Source of the DNA: Nocardioides sp. S-1144
Lineage (GTDB): Bacteria; Actinomycetota; Actinomycetes; Propionibacteriales; Nocardioidaceae
Length of the DNA: 64,000 bases
Direction: 5' to 3'
NCBI RefSeq assembly: GCF_005954645.2
Contig: NZ_CP040695.2
Location: forward strand, 1,550,001 to 1,614,000
Positions 50,546 to 59,900 of this stretch are shown here, one piece after another. Under the pieces are notes generated by a model. It was given only the letters and a program-made list of their open reading frames with translations. It had not been told where the DNA came from and did no database searches. A program made the translations under genes and the position numbers. How positions within the stretch are numbered: position 1 is the first letter of the stretch; each line of letters opens with the position of its first letter.

Positions 50546-53500
50546 GCGACCTGTTCGACGACGACCCGAGGGCGGCCCCCGCCCGGAACCGAGCAGGACG
50601 TTCGCGGGCGTTGCTGATCACCGCCATCGCCGTGGTGGTCGCCCTGTTCGGCCTGACCGGCTTCGCGTCCATCTACACCGACCGGATCTGGTACAACAAC
50701 GCCGGCTACGGCCAGGTCTTCAGCACCATGCTGTGGACCCGCATCCTGCTGTTCCTCGCCTTCGGCGCGGTGCTCGGGGGAGCGGTGGCGCTGAACGTCT
50801 TCCTCGCCTACCGGTTCCGTCCGCTGTTCCGCCCGACCTCGCGCGAGCAGTCGAACCTCGACCGCTACCGCGACGTCGTCACGCCGATCCGCACCTGGCT
50901 GGTCGTCGGCATCGCCGTCGTCGTCGGCGCCTTCGCCGGCGCCTCGGGGATGAGCCACTGGCGCACCTACCTGCTGTGGCGCAACGGCTCCTCGGTCGGC
51001 ACCGACGACCCGTACTTCCAGAAGGACGTCGGGTTCTACCTCTTCGACCTGCCGTGGTGGCACTTCGTCGTCGACTTCACCATGGCCACGATGGTGCTGG
51101 CGATCATCGCCGCCCTCGTCACCCACTACCTCTACGGCGGCGTCCGCCTGCAGGCCACCCAGGACAAGCTCTCCGGCGCGGCCCAGGCCCAGCTCTCGGT
51201 GCTCCTCGGGCTGTTCGTGCTGGCCAAGGGCGTCGACTACTACCTCGACCGCTTCGACCTGGTCACGCAGAAGAACAACCTCTTCACCGGCATGAACTAC
51301 ACCGGGGAGAACGCCGTCCTGCCGGCCAAGAACATCCTGATGGCCGTCGCGGTCATCTGCGCGATCCTGTTCTTCCTCAACGTGTGGCGCCGCACCTGGC
51401 AGCTGCCCTCGATCGGCCTCGCGCTCCTCGCGCTGTCGGCGGTGCTGATCGGGATGATCTTCCCGGCCGCCGTCCAGCAGTTCCAGGTCAAGCCCTCCGA
51501 GGCCGACAAGGAGGAGCCGTACATCCAGAAGAACATCGAGGCCACCCGGATGGCCTACGACCTCGAGGGGGTCGAGAGCGAGCCCTACTCGCCCGACAAC
51601 GCCCAGCCCGACGGTGGCGTCGCCGAGCTGATCTCGGGCACGAGCTCGGTGCCCTCGGTCGACCCGAAGCTCCTGTCGCCGGCCTTCGAGAACCTGCAGC
51701 AGCAGTTCGGCTACTACTCGGTGCCCTCGATCCTGGACGTCGACCGCTACGAGGTCGACGGCAAGCAGCGGGCCCTGGTGCTCGGCGTCCGCGAGCTCGA
51801 CCAGAGCGGCCTGAACGACGACGCCCGCAACTGGTCGAACCTGCACACCGTCTACACCCACGGCAACGGCATCATCGCCGCCTACGCCAACCAGCGCGAC
51901 CGTGACGACGCCACCAACGACCCGGAGTCGGCCGACAGCGTCGCCTCCGGGGGGATCGAGTGGGCCCAGGGCCTCGGCATCCAGGACGACCTCACCGAGC
52001 AGCTCGGCGACTACGAGAGCCGCGTCTACTACGGCGAGAAGAGCCCGGACTACTCCGTGGTCGGCAAGGCCAAGGCCAGCGACAACGACAACGAGCTCAA
52101 CCTCCCGGTCCCGGGCTCCGACCTCGGCGAGAACACGACGTACGAGGGCGACGGCGACGCGTCGGTCGGCAGCACGTTCAACCAGCTGATGTTCGCGATC
52201 AAGTTCGGCGAGCCGAACTTCCTCCTCTCGGGCCGCGTGAACGAGAACTCGCAGGTGCTCTACGTCCGCGAGCCGCAGGAGCGCGTCGAGAAGGTCGCGC
52301 CGTGGCTGACGGTCGACGCGGACGCCTACCCCGCGATCGTCGACGGCCGGATCCAGTGGATCGTCGACGCCTACACGACGACCGACCGGTTCCCGAACGC
52401 CCAGCGGGCCTCGTTCGAGACGATGACCCGTGACGCGCTCCAGGACGACACCGGCCTGCAGACGCTGCCGACCGACGAGATCAACTACATGCGCAACGCG
52501 GTCAAGGCGACCGTCGACGCCTACTCCGGCGAGGTCAGGCTGTACGCCTGGGACGACGCCGACCCGATGCTGAAGGCCTGGCGCGACGCGTTCCCCGGCA
52601 CCGTCCTCGACAAGAGCGAGATGTCGGAGGAGCTGCTGGCCCACGTCCGCTACCCCGAGGACCTCTTCAAGGTGCAGCGCTACCAGTTCGCGCGCTACCA
52701 CGTCACCGCGGCGAAGGACTGGTTCGAGAACAACGACCGCTGGGCCGTGCCCACCGATCCCGAGATCGACAACACCTACCAGGCGCCGTACCGGCTCTTC
52801 GTGGGCGGGACGGAGCCCGACAACTTCGCCCTGACCTCGGTCTACGTGCCGTTCAACCGCAACAACCTGGCCTCCTTCGTGTCGGTCAACTCCGACGGGA
52901 CGAGCGAGGACTACGGGAAGATGACGGTGCTTGAGCTGAGCAACGCCGACAGCGACGAGAGCGACCAGACCTCCGGTCCGAGCCAGGTCGCCAACGAGTT
53001 CGCCAACAGCACCGCCATCAACAACGCGCTCACCGACCTGCGGATCAACGCCAAGGTCACCCTCGGCAACATGCTGACCTTCCCGGTGGCCGACTCGATG
53101 ATGTTCGTCCAGCCGGTCTACGCCCAGAACCAGCAGACCGAGGCCAGCTACCCCGAGCTGCGCTACGTGCTGGTCAAGTACGGCAACGACGACCGCTACA
53201 TCGGGCTGGGGCAGACCCTGCCCGAGGCCCTGCGCAGCGTCTTCGGGGCCACCGACCCGGGCACCACCCCGGGCGACCCGGACCCGGACCCCGACCCGGG
53301 CGCGGGGGAGCAGACGCTCCAGCAGCTGCTCGACCGGGCCGTCGACAGCGCCATCACCGCGTTCGAGAACGCGAACGCTGCCCGCGAGGACGGCGACTTC
53401 CAGGGCTACCTCGACCAGGTCGAGGTCGCCGAGGCCGCCCTCGAGCGCGCCGCCGGCTACCGCGACCAGATCTCCGACGGCGCCGACCCCGACGCGCCGC

Positions 53501-53595
53501 CGCCGACGACGCCGACCGACGGGGCCTCCGACGGGGCCACCGGCGGGGCCACGGACACCCCGACCGAGGACCCCTCGGCCGCCGGGGGGAGCTGA
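50542..53595 (+). CDS. UPF0182 family large membrane protein
   Basis: 1017 aa, GTG start overlapping the previous stop, with GAGGAG upstream. Seven predicted membrane helices lie in the first ~310 residues (LLITAIAVVVALFGLTGFASI first), followed by a long extracytoplasmic part with YSVPSILDVDRYEVDGKQRALVLGVRELD and repeated conserved Asn/Tyr-rich stretches. The last ~100 residues are Pro/Asp-rich (DPDPDPDPG) and Thr/Gly-rich. This is UPF0182 (M. tuberculosis Rv3193c); function unknown. Confidence 0.93.
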   Translation: MSDLFDDDPRAAPARNRAGRSRALLITAIAVVVALFGLTGFASIYTDRIWYNNAGYGQVFSTMLWTRILLFLAFGAVLGGAVALNVFLAYRFRPLFRPTSREQSNLDRYRDVVTPIRTWLVVGIAVVVGAFAGASGMSHWRTYLLWRNGSSVGTDDPYFQKDVGFYLFDLPWWHFVVDFTMATMVLAIIAALVTHYLYGGVRLQATQDKLSGAAQAQLSVLLGLFVLAKGVDYYLDRFDLVTQKNNLFTGMNYTGENAVLPAKNILMAVAVICAILFFLNVWRRTWQLPSIGLALLALSAVLIGMIFPAAVQQFQVKPSEADKEEPYIQKNIEATRMAYDLEGVESEPYSPDNAQPDGGVAELISGTSSVPSVDPKLLSPAFENLQQQFGYYSVPSILDVDRYEVDGKQRALVLGVRELDQSGLNDDARNWSNLHTVYTHGNGIIAAYANQRDRDDATNDPESADSVASGGIEWAQGLGIQDDLTEQLGDYESRVYYGEKSPDYSVVGKAKASDNDNELNLPVPGSDLGENTTYEGDGDASVGSTFNQLMFAIKFGEPNFLLSGRVNENSQVLYVREPQERVEKVAPWLTVDADAYPAIVDGRIQWIVDAYTTTDRFPNAQRASFETMTRDALQDDTGLQTLPTDEINYMRNAVKATVDAYSGEVRLYAWDDADPMLKAWRDAFPGTVLDKSEMSEELLAHVRYPEDLFKVQRYQFARYHVTAAKDWFENNDRWAVPTDPEIDNTYQAPYRLFVGGTEPDNFALTSVYVPFNRNNLASFVSVNSDGTSEDYGKMTVLELSNADSDESDQTSGPSQVANEFANSTAINNALTDLRINAKVTLGNMLTFPVADSMMFVQPVYAQNQQTEASYPELRYVLVKYGNDDRYIGLGQTLPEALRSVFGATDPGTTPGDPDPDPDPGAGEQTLQQLLDRAVDSAITAFENANAAREDGDFQGYLDQVEVAEAALERAAGYRDQISDGADPDAPPPTTPTDGASDGATGGATDTPTEDPSAAGGS

Positions 53596-53609
53596 ACCGG
53601 ACCCCCGAT

Positions 53610-53638
53610 TTGGGCCCGCGCGACCCACCCGGTAATGT
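53610..53638 (+). promoter_or_regulatory. promoter of the initiator tRNA gene
   Basis: TTGGGC (53610-53615) and TAATGT (53633-53638), separated by 17 bases and ending 12 bases before the tRNA. Both are near the vegetative sigma consensus. Confidence 0.6.
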
Positions 53639-53650
53639 TCTGTTCACCGA

Positions 53651-53724
53651 CGCGGGGTGGAGCAGCTCGGTAGCTCGCTGGGCTCATAACCCAGAGGTCG
53701 CAGGTTCAAATCCTGCCCCCGCTA
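53651..53724 (+). tRNA. initiator tRNA-fMet (CAU)
   Basis: 74 bases fold into a cloverleaf: acceptor GCGGGG/CCCCGC, D-arm GAGC...GCTC, anticodon arm GGG-CTCATAA-CCC (anticodon CAU), T-arm GCAGG-TTCAAAT-CCTGC. Position 1 (C) is unpaired with 72 (T), and the anticodon stem has three consecutive G-C pairs; both mark an initiator. The 3' CCA is not encoded. Confidence 0.95.
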
Positions 53725-53733
53725 CAAGTACGG

Positions 53734-53780
53734 AACCGCCGCTGACCTGCACGACCGAGGTCAGCGGCGGTTTCTGTTTT
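53734..53780 (+). terminator. intrinsic terminator after the tRNA
   Basis: Arms AACCGCCGCTGACCT and AGGTCAGCGGCGGTT (15 bp, perfect), nine-base loop, then TCTGTTTT. Confidence 0.9.
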
Positions 53781-53953
53781 CCGAGCCGGGCCACGAACGT
53801 GCCACGCACCTCTGGCGCCGGCGGCAGCTCGTCCGCCGGTGCCACGGGCTCGCCGTGGCCGGTGGTTCGACCACCGCTCCGGCCGCACCCGCTGATCGGG
53901 GCAGGGCTCGAGGCAACCCGGTCGGGCGTCCCGTCGTTGTAAGGGGTGTGAGC

Positions 53954-54460
53954 ATGCGACGGTTGGGCGCCGACTTCGACGAGTTCGTGATCGGGCGCTC
54001 CTCGGCGTTGCTGCGCACAGCGACCCTCCTGACGGGCGACTCCCACGACGCCGAGGACCTCGTGCAGACGGCGTTGCTGCGCGTGGCGCGGCACTGGTCA
54101 CGCGCGCTCGACAACCCTGAGGCCTACACGCGGCGAGTCCTGGTGAACCTGGCCCACGACCGCTCACGGCGTCGGAAGCGACGACCCGAGCACCTGGGAC
54201 CACCGCCGGACAGGGTCGCCCCGGACGACTACGCCGAGGATCGCGACGACCTGCTGCGGCTGCTGCGGCAGCTGCCGGACCGGCAACGCGCGACGGTGGT
54301 CCTGCGCTACTGGGAGGACCTGTCGGTCGCCGAGACCGCGCAGCTCCTCGGTTGCACCGAAGGGACCGTGAAGTCCGCCACCAGCAAAGCCCTCACGCAC
54401 CTGCGCGAGGCACTCAACCTGTCGTTGACTGATTCGATCGGAGCCAAGGATGCCCACTGA
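53954..54460 (+). CDS. ECF sigma factor, SigE family
   Basis: 168 aa from the ATG giving MRRLGADFDEF; AAGGGG lies upstream. Region 2: DAEDLVQTALLRVARHW with AYTRRVLVNLAHDRSRRRKRR. Region 4: LPDRQRATVVLRYWEDLSVAETAQLLGCTEGTVKSATSKALTHL (HTH). This is the SigE-like group frequent in actinobacteria. The next gene starts inside its 3' end (11-base overlap) and is its probable anti-sigma factor. Confidence 0.92.
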   Translation: MRRLGADFDEFVIGRSSALLRTATLLTGDSHDAEDLVQTALLRVARHWSRALDNPEAYTRRVLVNLAHDRSRRRKRRPEHLGPPPDRVAPDDYAEDRDDLLRLLRQLPDRQRATVVLRYWEDLSVAETAQLLGCTEGTVKSATSKALTHLREALNLSLTDSIGAKDAH

Positions 54461-55271
54461 CGAGATCCGGGACGCGTTTCACAGGTCCTTCGGGCCCCCC
54501 ATGGAGGAGGTGACGGCCGACCCGACACTGCTCACCGTCGTCCGCCGTCGTCATGCACGCCAGCAACGTCTGTCGGCCCTCGGAGCCTCGCTCGGCGTTG
54601 CCGTGGTCACCGCCGGCGCCCTGGTCGGCGGATCGATGACCCTCCAGGGCGGGGACGTCGAGGGCGGCACCGCGGGAGCCACCGAGGGACTCGGCACCGC
54701 GGCAGCCACCGGCAGGGCCGGCGCCACGACCAGCGAGCCCACCACCGACCTCCAGACCGTCTCGCTGGTCGGGCACGAGCTGTCCCTCCCGGGCGACTGG
54801 CGACTCTCGGGCAACCGCGAGCTCGTCGACCTCGACACGCTCCAGCCGCGCGAGGAGATCGGGGGCAGGACCCAGTCGGTGACCGCCACCAGCCCCGACG
54901 GGCCGCAGCAGTTCGAGGCGACGGTCTTCTCGGGACCGATCGCCGCGATCTACCGCTCCTACAACTCCGCCGAGGACCTCCCGACCTTCGACCACGTGGT
55001 GGTCGACGGCCGCACGGCCTCGTTGCACATCAGTGGACCCCCCGAGAACTGCCGGTTCGTCGATGGTCAGGGGGACGGGGCGACACCCAGGAGCCTGGCT
55101 GGTGCTGAACCGATCGCGACGAACGGCCCGTGCCCCAGGAGCGTCTCCGAGCGCGCGCCGTACGGCGAGGTGCGCTACACGTTCGCGAACGGCGACTTCA
55201 TGTCGGTCGACACCCGAGGCATGGACGCCGAGGCGCTGACGAGCTTCCTCACCACCGCCCTCTCCCACTAG
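54450..55271 (+). CDS. probable anti-sigma/membrane protein
   Basis: 273 aa. The N-terminal ~40 residues are cytosolic, with a short helical stretch (DEIRDAFHRSFGPPMEEV) as in small anti-sigma factors, then one membrane helix (LSALGASLGVAVVTAGALVGG). The outside part is a Thr/Gly linker followed by a beta-rich domain (VSLVGHELSLPGDWRL...FEATVFSGP) ending FMSVDTRGMDAEALTSFLTTALSH. No HxxxCxxC motif is present. The overlap with the ECF sigma gene and the topology suggest anti-sigma control. Confidence 0.78.
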   Translation: MPTDEIRDAFHRSFGPPMEEVTADPTLLTVVRRRHARQQRLSALGASLGVAVVTAGALVGGSMTLQGGDVEGGTAGATEGLGTAAATGRAGATTSEPTTDLQTVSLVGHELSLPGDWRLSGNRELVDLDTLQPREEIGGRTQSVTATSPDGPQQFEATVFSGPIAAIYRSYNSAEDLPTFDHVVVDGRTASLHISGPPENCRFVDGQGDGATPRSLAGAEPIATNGPCPRSVSERAPYGEVRYTFANGDFMSVDTRGMDAEALTSFLTTALSH

Positions 55272-55373
55272 TGCGGTCGGGGACCAGCCGCGAGCAAGCC
55301 CGCTCTCGCCCGTAGGGTGGCGACGCTCGCGGGTGCCGAGCGCGCCACGTCCGCTCGTCAGTGAGGGAAACGC

Positions 55374-56324
55374 ATGTGCCGAGTGCTCGCCTACATCGGG
55401 CCCGAGACCCCGCTCAAGAGCCTGCTGCTCACGCCGTCGAACAGCCTGGTCAACCAGGCTCTCGACCCCGAGCACTACCCGGACCTCCAGCTGGCGGGCT
55501 GGGGGTTCGCTGCCTGGGGCGAGCACCTGCTGAAGCCGGAGGATCCCTTCCTCTACCGCAGGCCCATGCCTGCCTTCTACGACGACAACGCCAACCGCAT
55601 CATCCCCAGTCTCCAGGCCAGCACGGTGCTCGCCCACGTGCGAGCCGCGCTCTACAACTCGACGACCGTCATGGTCGACGAGAACTGCCACCCCTTCTCC
55701 TTCGACGAGACGCCGTGGATCCTCGCCCAGAACGGCGACATGCCGAGCTGGATGCTCCTGCAGAGGGAGCTGCTCCAGCACTGCGAGGACAGGTACCTGA
55801 AGCAGATGCGCGGCTCGACGGACACGGAGTTCCTCTACGTGCTCCTGCTCTCCCTGCTCGAGGGTGACGGTGACGAGGACGTCCAGCGTGCGATCGAGAC
55901 GATGGTCCACCTCATCTCGGCGGCGATGGAGGCCCTCGACCTCCCTGCCCTGACCAAGATGAAGATGGCCCTGGTGTCGCCGAACCGGATCATCGGAGTC
56001 AACGTCGGCCTCGGCCACCAGGGCGAGACCAACCCGGTCGGGGACTGGAAGAAGCTGCGGGAGTCCGGTCCGGGGACGGACGACTTCGCCCTCTCGATGC
56101 TCCTGGAGCCGATGTACCTGCTCCTGGGTCGCCACGTCCCGAGCGACAGCACGTCCTACGACTTCGAGGCGTGTGACGAGAACGAGGCGTCGGCCGCCGT
56201 GTTCGCCTCCGAGGCACTGACGGACGACGCCGAGGGCTGGTCGCACGTCGAGTTCGGCGAGATCGTGTTCCTCCGGAGGACGGGCGACCGCGTCACCAGG
56301 ACGGTCACCACGCTGTCCGTCTAG
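55374..56324 (+). CDS. class II glutamine amidotransferase-like protein
   Basis: 316 aa. It begins MCRVLAYIG, so Cys 2 would be the N-terminal nucleophile after Met removal. Further motifs are LAGWGFAAW, STVLAHVRAAL and ILAQNGDMPSW, as in the GATase II (YafJ/EgtC-like) fold. It lacks a synthase domain. It may hydrolyse gamma-glutamyl amides; EgtC-like use in ergothioneine synthesis is possible, but no other egt genes are here. ATG start is fixed by the Cys. Confidence 0.83.
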   Translation: MCRVLAYIGPETPLKSLLLTPSNSLVNQALDPEHYPDLQLAGWGFAAWGEHLLKPEDPFLYRRPMPAFYDDNANRIIPSLQASTVLAHVRAALYNSTTVMVDENCHPFSFDETPWILAQNGDMPSWMLLQRELLQHCEDRYLKQMRGSTDTEFLYVLLLSLLEGDGDEDVQRAIETMVHLISAAMEALDLPALTKMKMALVSPNRIIGVNVGLGHQGETNPVGDWKKLRESGPGTDDFALSMLLEPMYLLLGRHVPSDSTSYDFEACDENEASAAVFASEALTDDAEGWSHVEFGEIVFLRRTGDRVTRTVTTLSV

Positions 56325-56363
56325 GGGCACCCGCCCGCGACCTGCTCCCGTCCGGGCCCGGCG

Positions 56364-56810
56364 TCACCGGGTTCGGACGACCACGGCAGCGGGCTCGAAG
56401 CGCAGCTCGACCACCGTCCAGCAGTCGTCGCTCAGCGTTGCGACCTCGGCCCGGCAGGCGGAGCACAGGCGGTTGGGACCACTGCACCCGTCGTGGCCGC
56501 AGCAGCCCGCGCTGCGGATCCCGTCGGGGTGCGCGACCAGGCCGATCGCGTCACCCGGGTTCAGCACGAGACAACCGACAGCACCCACGGGCTCACCGCT
56601 CCCGGTGCGCGCGCGTGGCTCCGGGTCGACGAACCAGGTGCCCGGCGGCGCCGTGGGGAGGAGGCTGACTCGTTCGTGGTCGGCGTAGCGGCGCTCGGGA
56701 ACCACCGGCGACCGCTCGAGGGGCCGACTCAGCTCAGCGGAGCAGGTGCCGCAGCAGATCGTGTCTTGGGGCACCTGGTCATCGTCCAGGAGGCCGAGGC
56801 GTCGGGCCAC
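56364..56810 (-). CDS. cysteine-rich conserved hypothetical protein
   Basis: 148 aa from a GTG (VARRLGLLDDDQ); the frame stays open for 53 more codons upstream, so the start is uncertain. Cys clusters ICCGTC at the N-terminus and GCCGHDGCSG...LCSAC at the C-terminus suggest metal binding. The middle has PPGTWFVDPEP and CLVLNPGDAIGLVAHP. I recall similar actinobacterial hypothetical proteins with the same TWFVDPEP motif but no function. The terminal Cys-rich zone looks like a short zinc module. Confidence 0.65.
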   Translation of the reverse strand: MARRLGLLDDDQVPQDTICCGTCSAELSRPLERSPVVPERRYADHERVSLLPTAPPGTWFVDPEPRARTGSGEPVGAVGCLVLNPGDAIGLVAHPDGIRSAGCCGHDGCSGPNRLCSACRAEVATLSDDCWTVVELRFEPAAVVVRTR

Positions 56811-56954
56811 CGACTTCTGCGACGACCGAGGCGCTCCGGAGCGTCGCCGGCGGGCGACTCGTGGCAAACCCGGGCGAACCGCTAGACCAGTGCGACAGTT
56901 TTGCCGACATCCAGGCAAAAGTCGCGCGACAGCGGTGCGCGCGTCCCATAGTTC

Positions 56955-56970
56955 TGTGACCTCAGTCACG
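56955..56970. promoter_or_regulatory. CRP-like operator
   Basis: TGTGACCTCAGTCACG, a near-perfect inverted repeat of the TGTGAC-N4-GTCACA type bound by actinobacterial CRP/GlxR proteins (one mismatch). It ends 20 bases before the GTG of the secreted Ig-repeat gene. A second site of the same type is at 63831. Confidence 0.65.
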
Positions 56971-56990
56971 ACCTTGGAAGGACGTCCGAC

Positions 56991-59900
56991 GTGTCCTCAT
57001 CTCCGAACCAGCACGCCTCACCCAGGAGCCGCCTCCGGCGGCTGCTGGCGGGCGGCCTGGTGCTCGCGCTCGGCTCCGGGGTCGTGGCGACCGCGGCTGC
57101 CCCCGCCCCTGCCGCCGCCGGCGTCGCCGCCTCGGCCCTCGCGGCCGGCGGCACCACCTACGAGGCGGAGGACCAGGTCCTCACCGGCCTGACGCAGCAG
57201 ACCGAGCACGCCGGCTACACCGGCACGGGCTACGTCGGCGGCTTCGGCGTGACCGGCAACGCCCTGCGCGCCAGCATCACCTCCGAGACGGGCGGCCCGC
57301 ACGACCTCGTCGTCCGCTACGCCGCGGGGTCCGGCGGACGCACGCTGACCCTGGACGTCAACGGCGCCACGCGCCAGGTGGCGCTGCCCGGGACCGGTGC
57401 CTGGTCGACCTACGCGCTCGTCTGGGTGCCGGTCGACCTGCAGGCGGGAGCCAACCTCGTCGAGCTGCGCCGGGGCGCCGCCGACAGCGGCCAGCTCAAC
57501 GTCGACCACCTCAGGGTCGCCCCGCAGGTCGGCGTGCGCCACGAGGCCGAGGCCGCCGCCCTCTCGGACGGTGCGTCCACCTCGACCGAGCACAGCGGGT
57601 ACACCGGCGCCGGCTACGTCGGCGGCTACTTCAACCAGGGCGCGACCACCACGTTCACCGTGCAGGCCGCCGAGACCGGCAACCACCCGGCCACCCTGCG
57701 CTACGGCGCCGGGCCCAACCCGTTCAACGGCCCGAAGAAGGTGACCCTGGTCGTCAACGGGGTCTCCCAGCCGGTCATCCTGCCCGGGTTCGGCTCGTGG
57801 AAGGACTGGGGTGACTTCGCCCTCGACCTGCCGCTGAACGCCGGCGCCAACGAGGTCGCCGTCCGCTACGCCCCCGGCGACGACGGCAACGTCAACCTCG
57901 ACCACCTCGACGTCGGCCTGCCCGCGCCGGTCGAGTGCGAGCCGACGATCGAGCCCGACGACACCTTCGACGGCGACGAGCTCGACCGGTGCCGCTGGAC
58001 GACGGTCCTCAACGAGGACCCGACGGGCTACCGCGTCACCGGCGGGGCGCTCGAGATCGACGCCCGCGCCGGCGACCTCAGCGGCGGGATCGCCAACGCC
58101 CGCAACGTCGTCCTGCAGCCCGCCAGGGTCGGCGTCACCTGGATGACGGAGACGACCGTCTCGATCGACGGCACCGACGACTACCTCCAGGGCGGCCTGG
58201 TCGTCTGGGGCAACAACGCCAACTTCGGCAAGATCATGGTGATGCGGACGCCGGCCGGCGAGTGGAAGGTCGAGCTCGGCCGCGTCACCGCCAACGACCT
58301 GCAGTACACCGGCTCGGCGGTCCTGCCCGCCGGCGCCCAGGGCGACGTGCGCCTGCGCCTGTGGGTCCTCGACGGCACCCTGCGCGGTTCCTACTCCCTC
58401 GACGACGGGGACACCTACACCGTCGTCGGGGACGGCTACGGCACCGCCGGGCTCGCCGACCCGCTGGTCGGCCTCGCGGCCTTCAACGGCACCGGCACCG
58501 AGACCGCCCGCTTCGACGGCTTCGCCGTCGGAGCTCCGGTGCGCGTCGACCCGACCGTCGCCGTGCAGACCGCCAGCGCGCCGGTGCTGGTGGGCGAGAG
58601 CTCGACCGTGACCGTCCAGGTCACGGCTCCGGGCGCCACGCCCACCGGCGAGGTCACCCTCACCGACGACGGCGAGGTCGTCGGCACCGCCACGCTGACC
58701 AACGGCAGCGCCACGTTCGAGGTCGGGCCCTACACCGGCACCGGTACCCGCAGCCTGGCCGCCGCGTACGCCGGCGACTCCGCCGTCACCGGCGGCACCG
58801 GCACCGGCTCGCTGACCGTCAGCGCGGCGCCGGAACCGGTCGCCTCGACCGTCGCGGTCACCGCCAGCCCGGCGTCGGTCCAGGTCGGGCAGACCTCCAC
58901 GGTCACCGTGGCGGTCTCCGCCACCGGCACGACCCCGACCGGTGAGGTCACGCTCTCCGACGGCAGCCAGGTCGTCGGGACGGCCACCCTGGCCAACGGC
59001 TCGGCGTCGTTCACGGTCGGCCCGTTCACCGCCGCCGGCACCCGGTCGCTGACCGCGGCCTACGCCGGCAGCGCCACCGTCGCGGCGGGCACCGGCACCG
59101 GCTCGCTCACCGTCACCGCGGCACCGGACCCCGAGCCGGTCGCCTCGACGCTCACGGTGACCGCGAACCCGGGCTCGGTTCAGGTCGGCCAGACCTCGAC
59201 CGTCACCGTGGTGGTCTCCGCCACCGGGGCGACCCCGGCTGGTCAGGTCACCCTGCGCGACGGCGGTCAGGTCGTCGGCACCGCGACCCTGGTGAACGGC
59301 TCGGCGTCGTTCACGGTCGGCCCGTTCACCGCCGCCGGCACCCGGTCGCTGACGGCGGCCTACGCCGGCAGCCCGACCGTCGCCGCGGGCACCGGCACCG
59401 GCTCGCTCACCGTCACCCCGGCACCGGACCCCGAGCCGGTCGCCTCGACGGTCACCGTGACCGCGAACCCGGGCTCGGTCCAGGTCGGGCAGACCTCGAC
59501 CGTCACCGTGGCGGTCTCCGCGACCGGTGCGACCCCGGCCGGGCAGGTCACCCTGCGCGACGGCGGTCAGGTCGTCGGCACGGCCACCCTCGTGAACGGC
59601 TCGGCGTCGTTCACGGTCGGCCCGTTCACCGCCGCCGGCACCCGGTCGCTGACCGCGGCCTACGCCGGCAGCCCGACCGTCGCCGCGGGCACCGGCACCG
59701 GCTCGCTCACCGTCACCCCGGCACCGGACCCCGAGCCGGTCGCCTCGACGGTCACCGTGACCGCGAACCCGGGCTCGGTCCAGGTCGGGCAGACCTCGAC
59801 CGTCACCGTGGCGGTCTCCGCGACCGGTGCGACCCCGGCCGGGCAGGTCACCCTGCGCGACGGCGGTCAGGTCGTCGGCACGGCCACCCTCGTGAACGGC

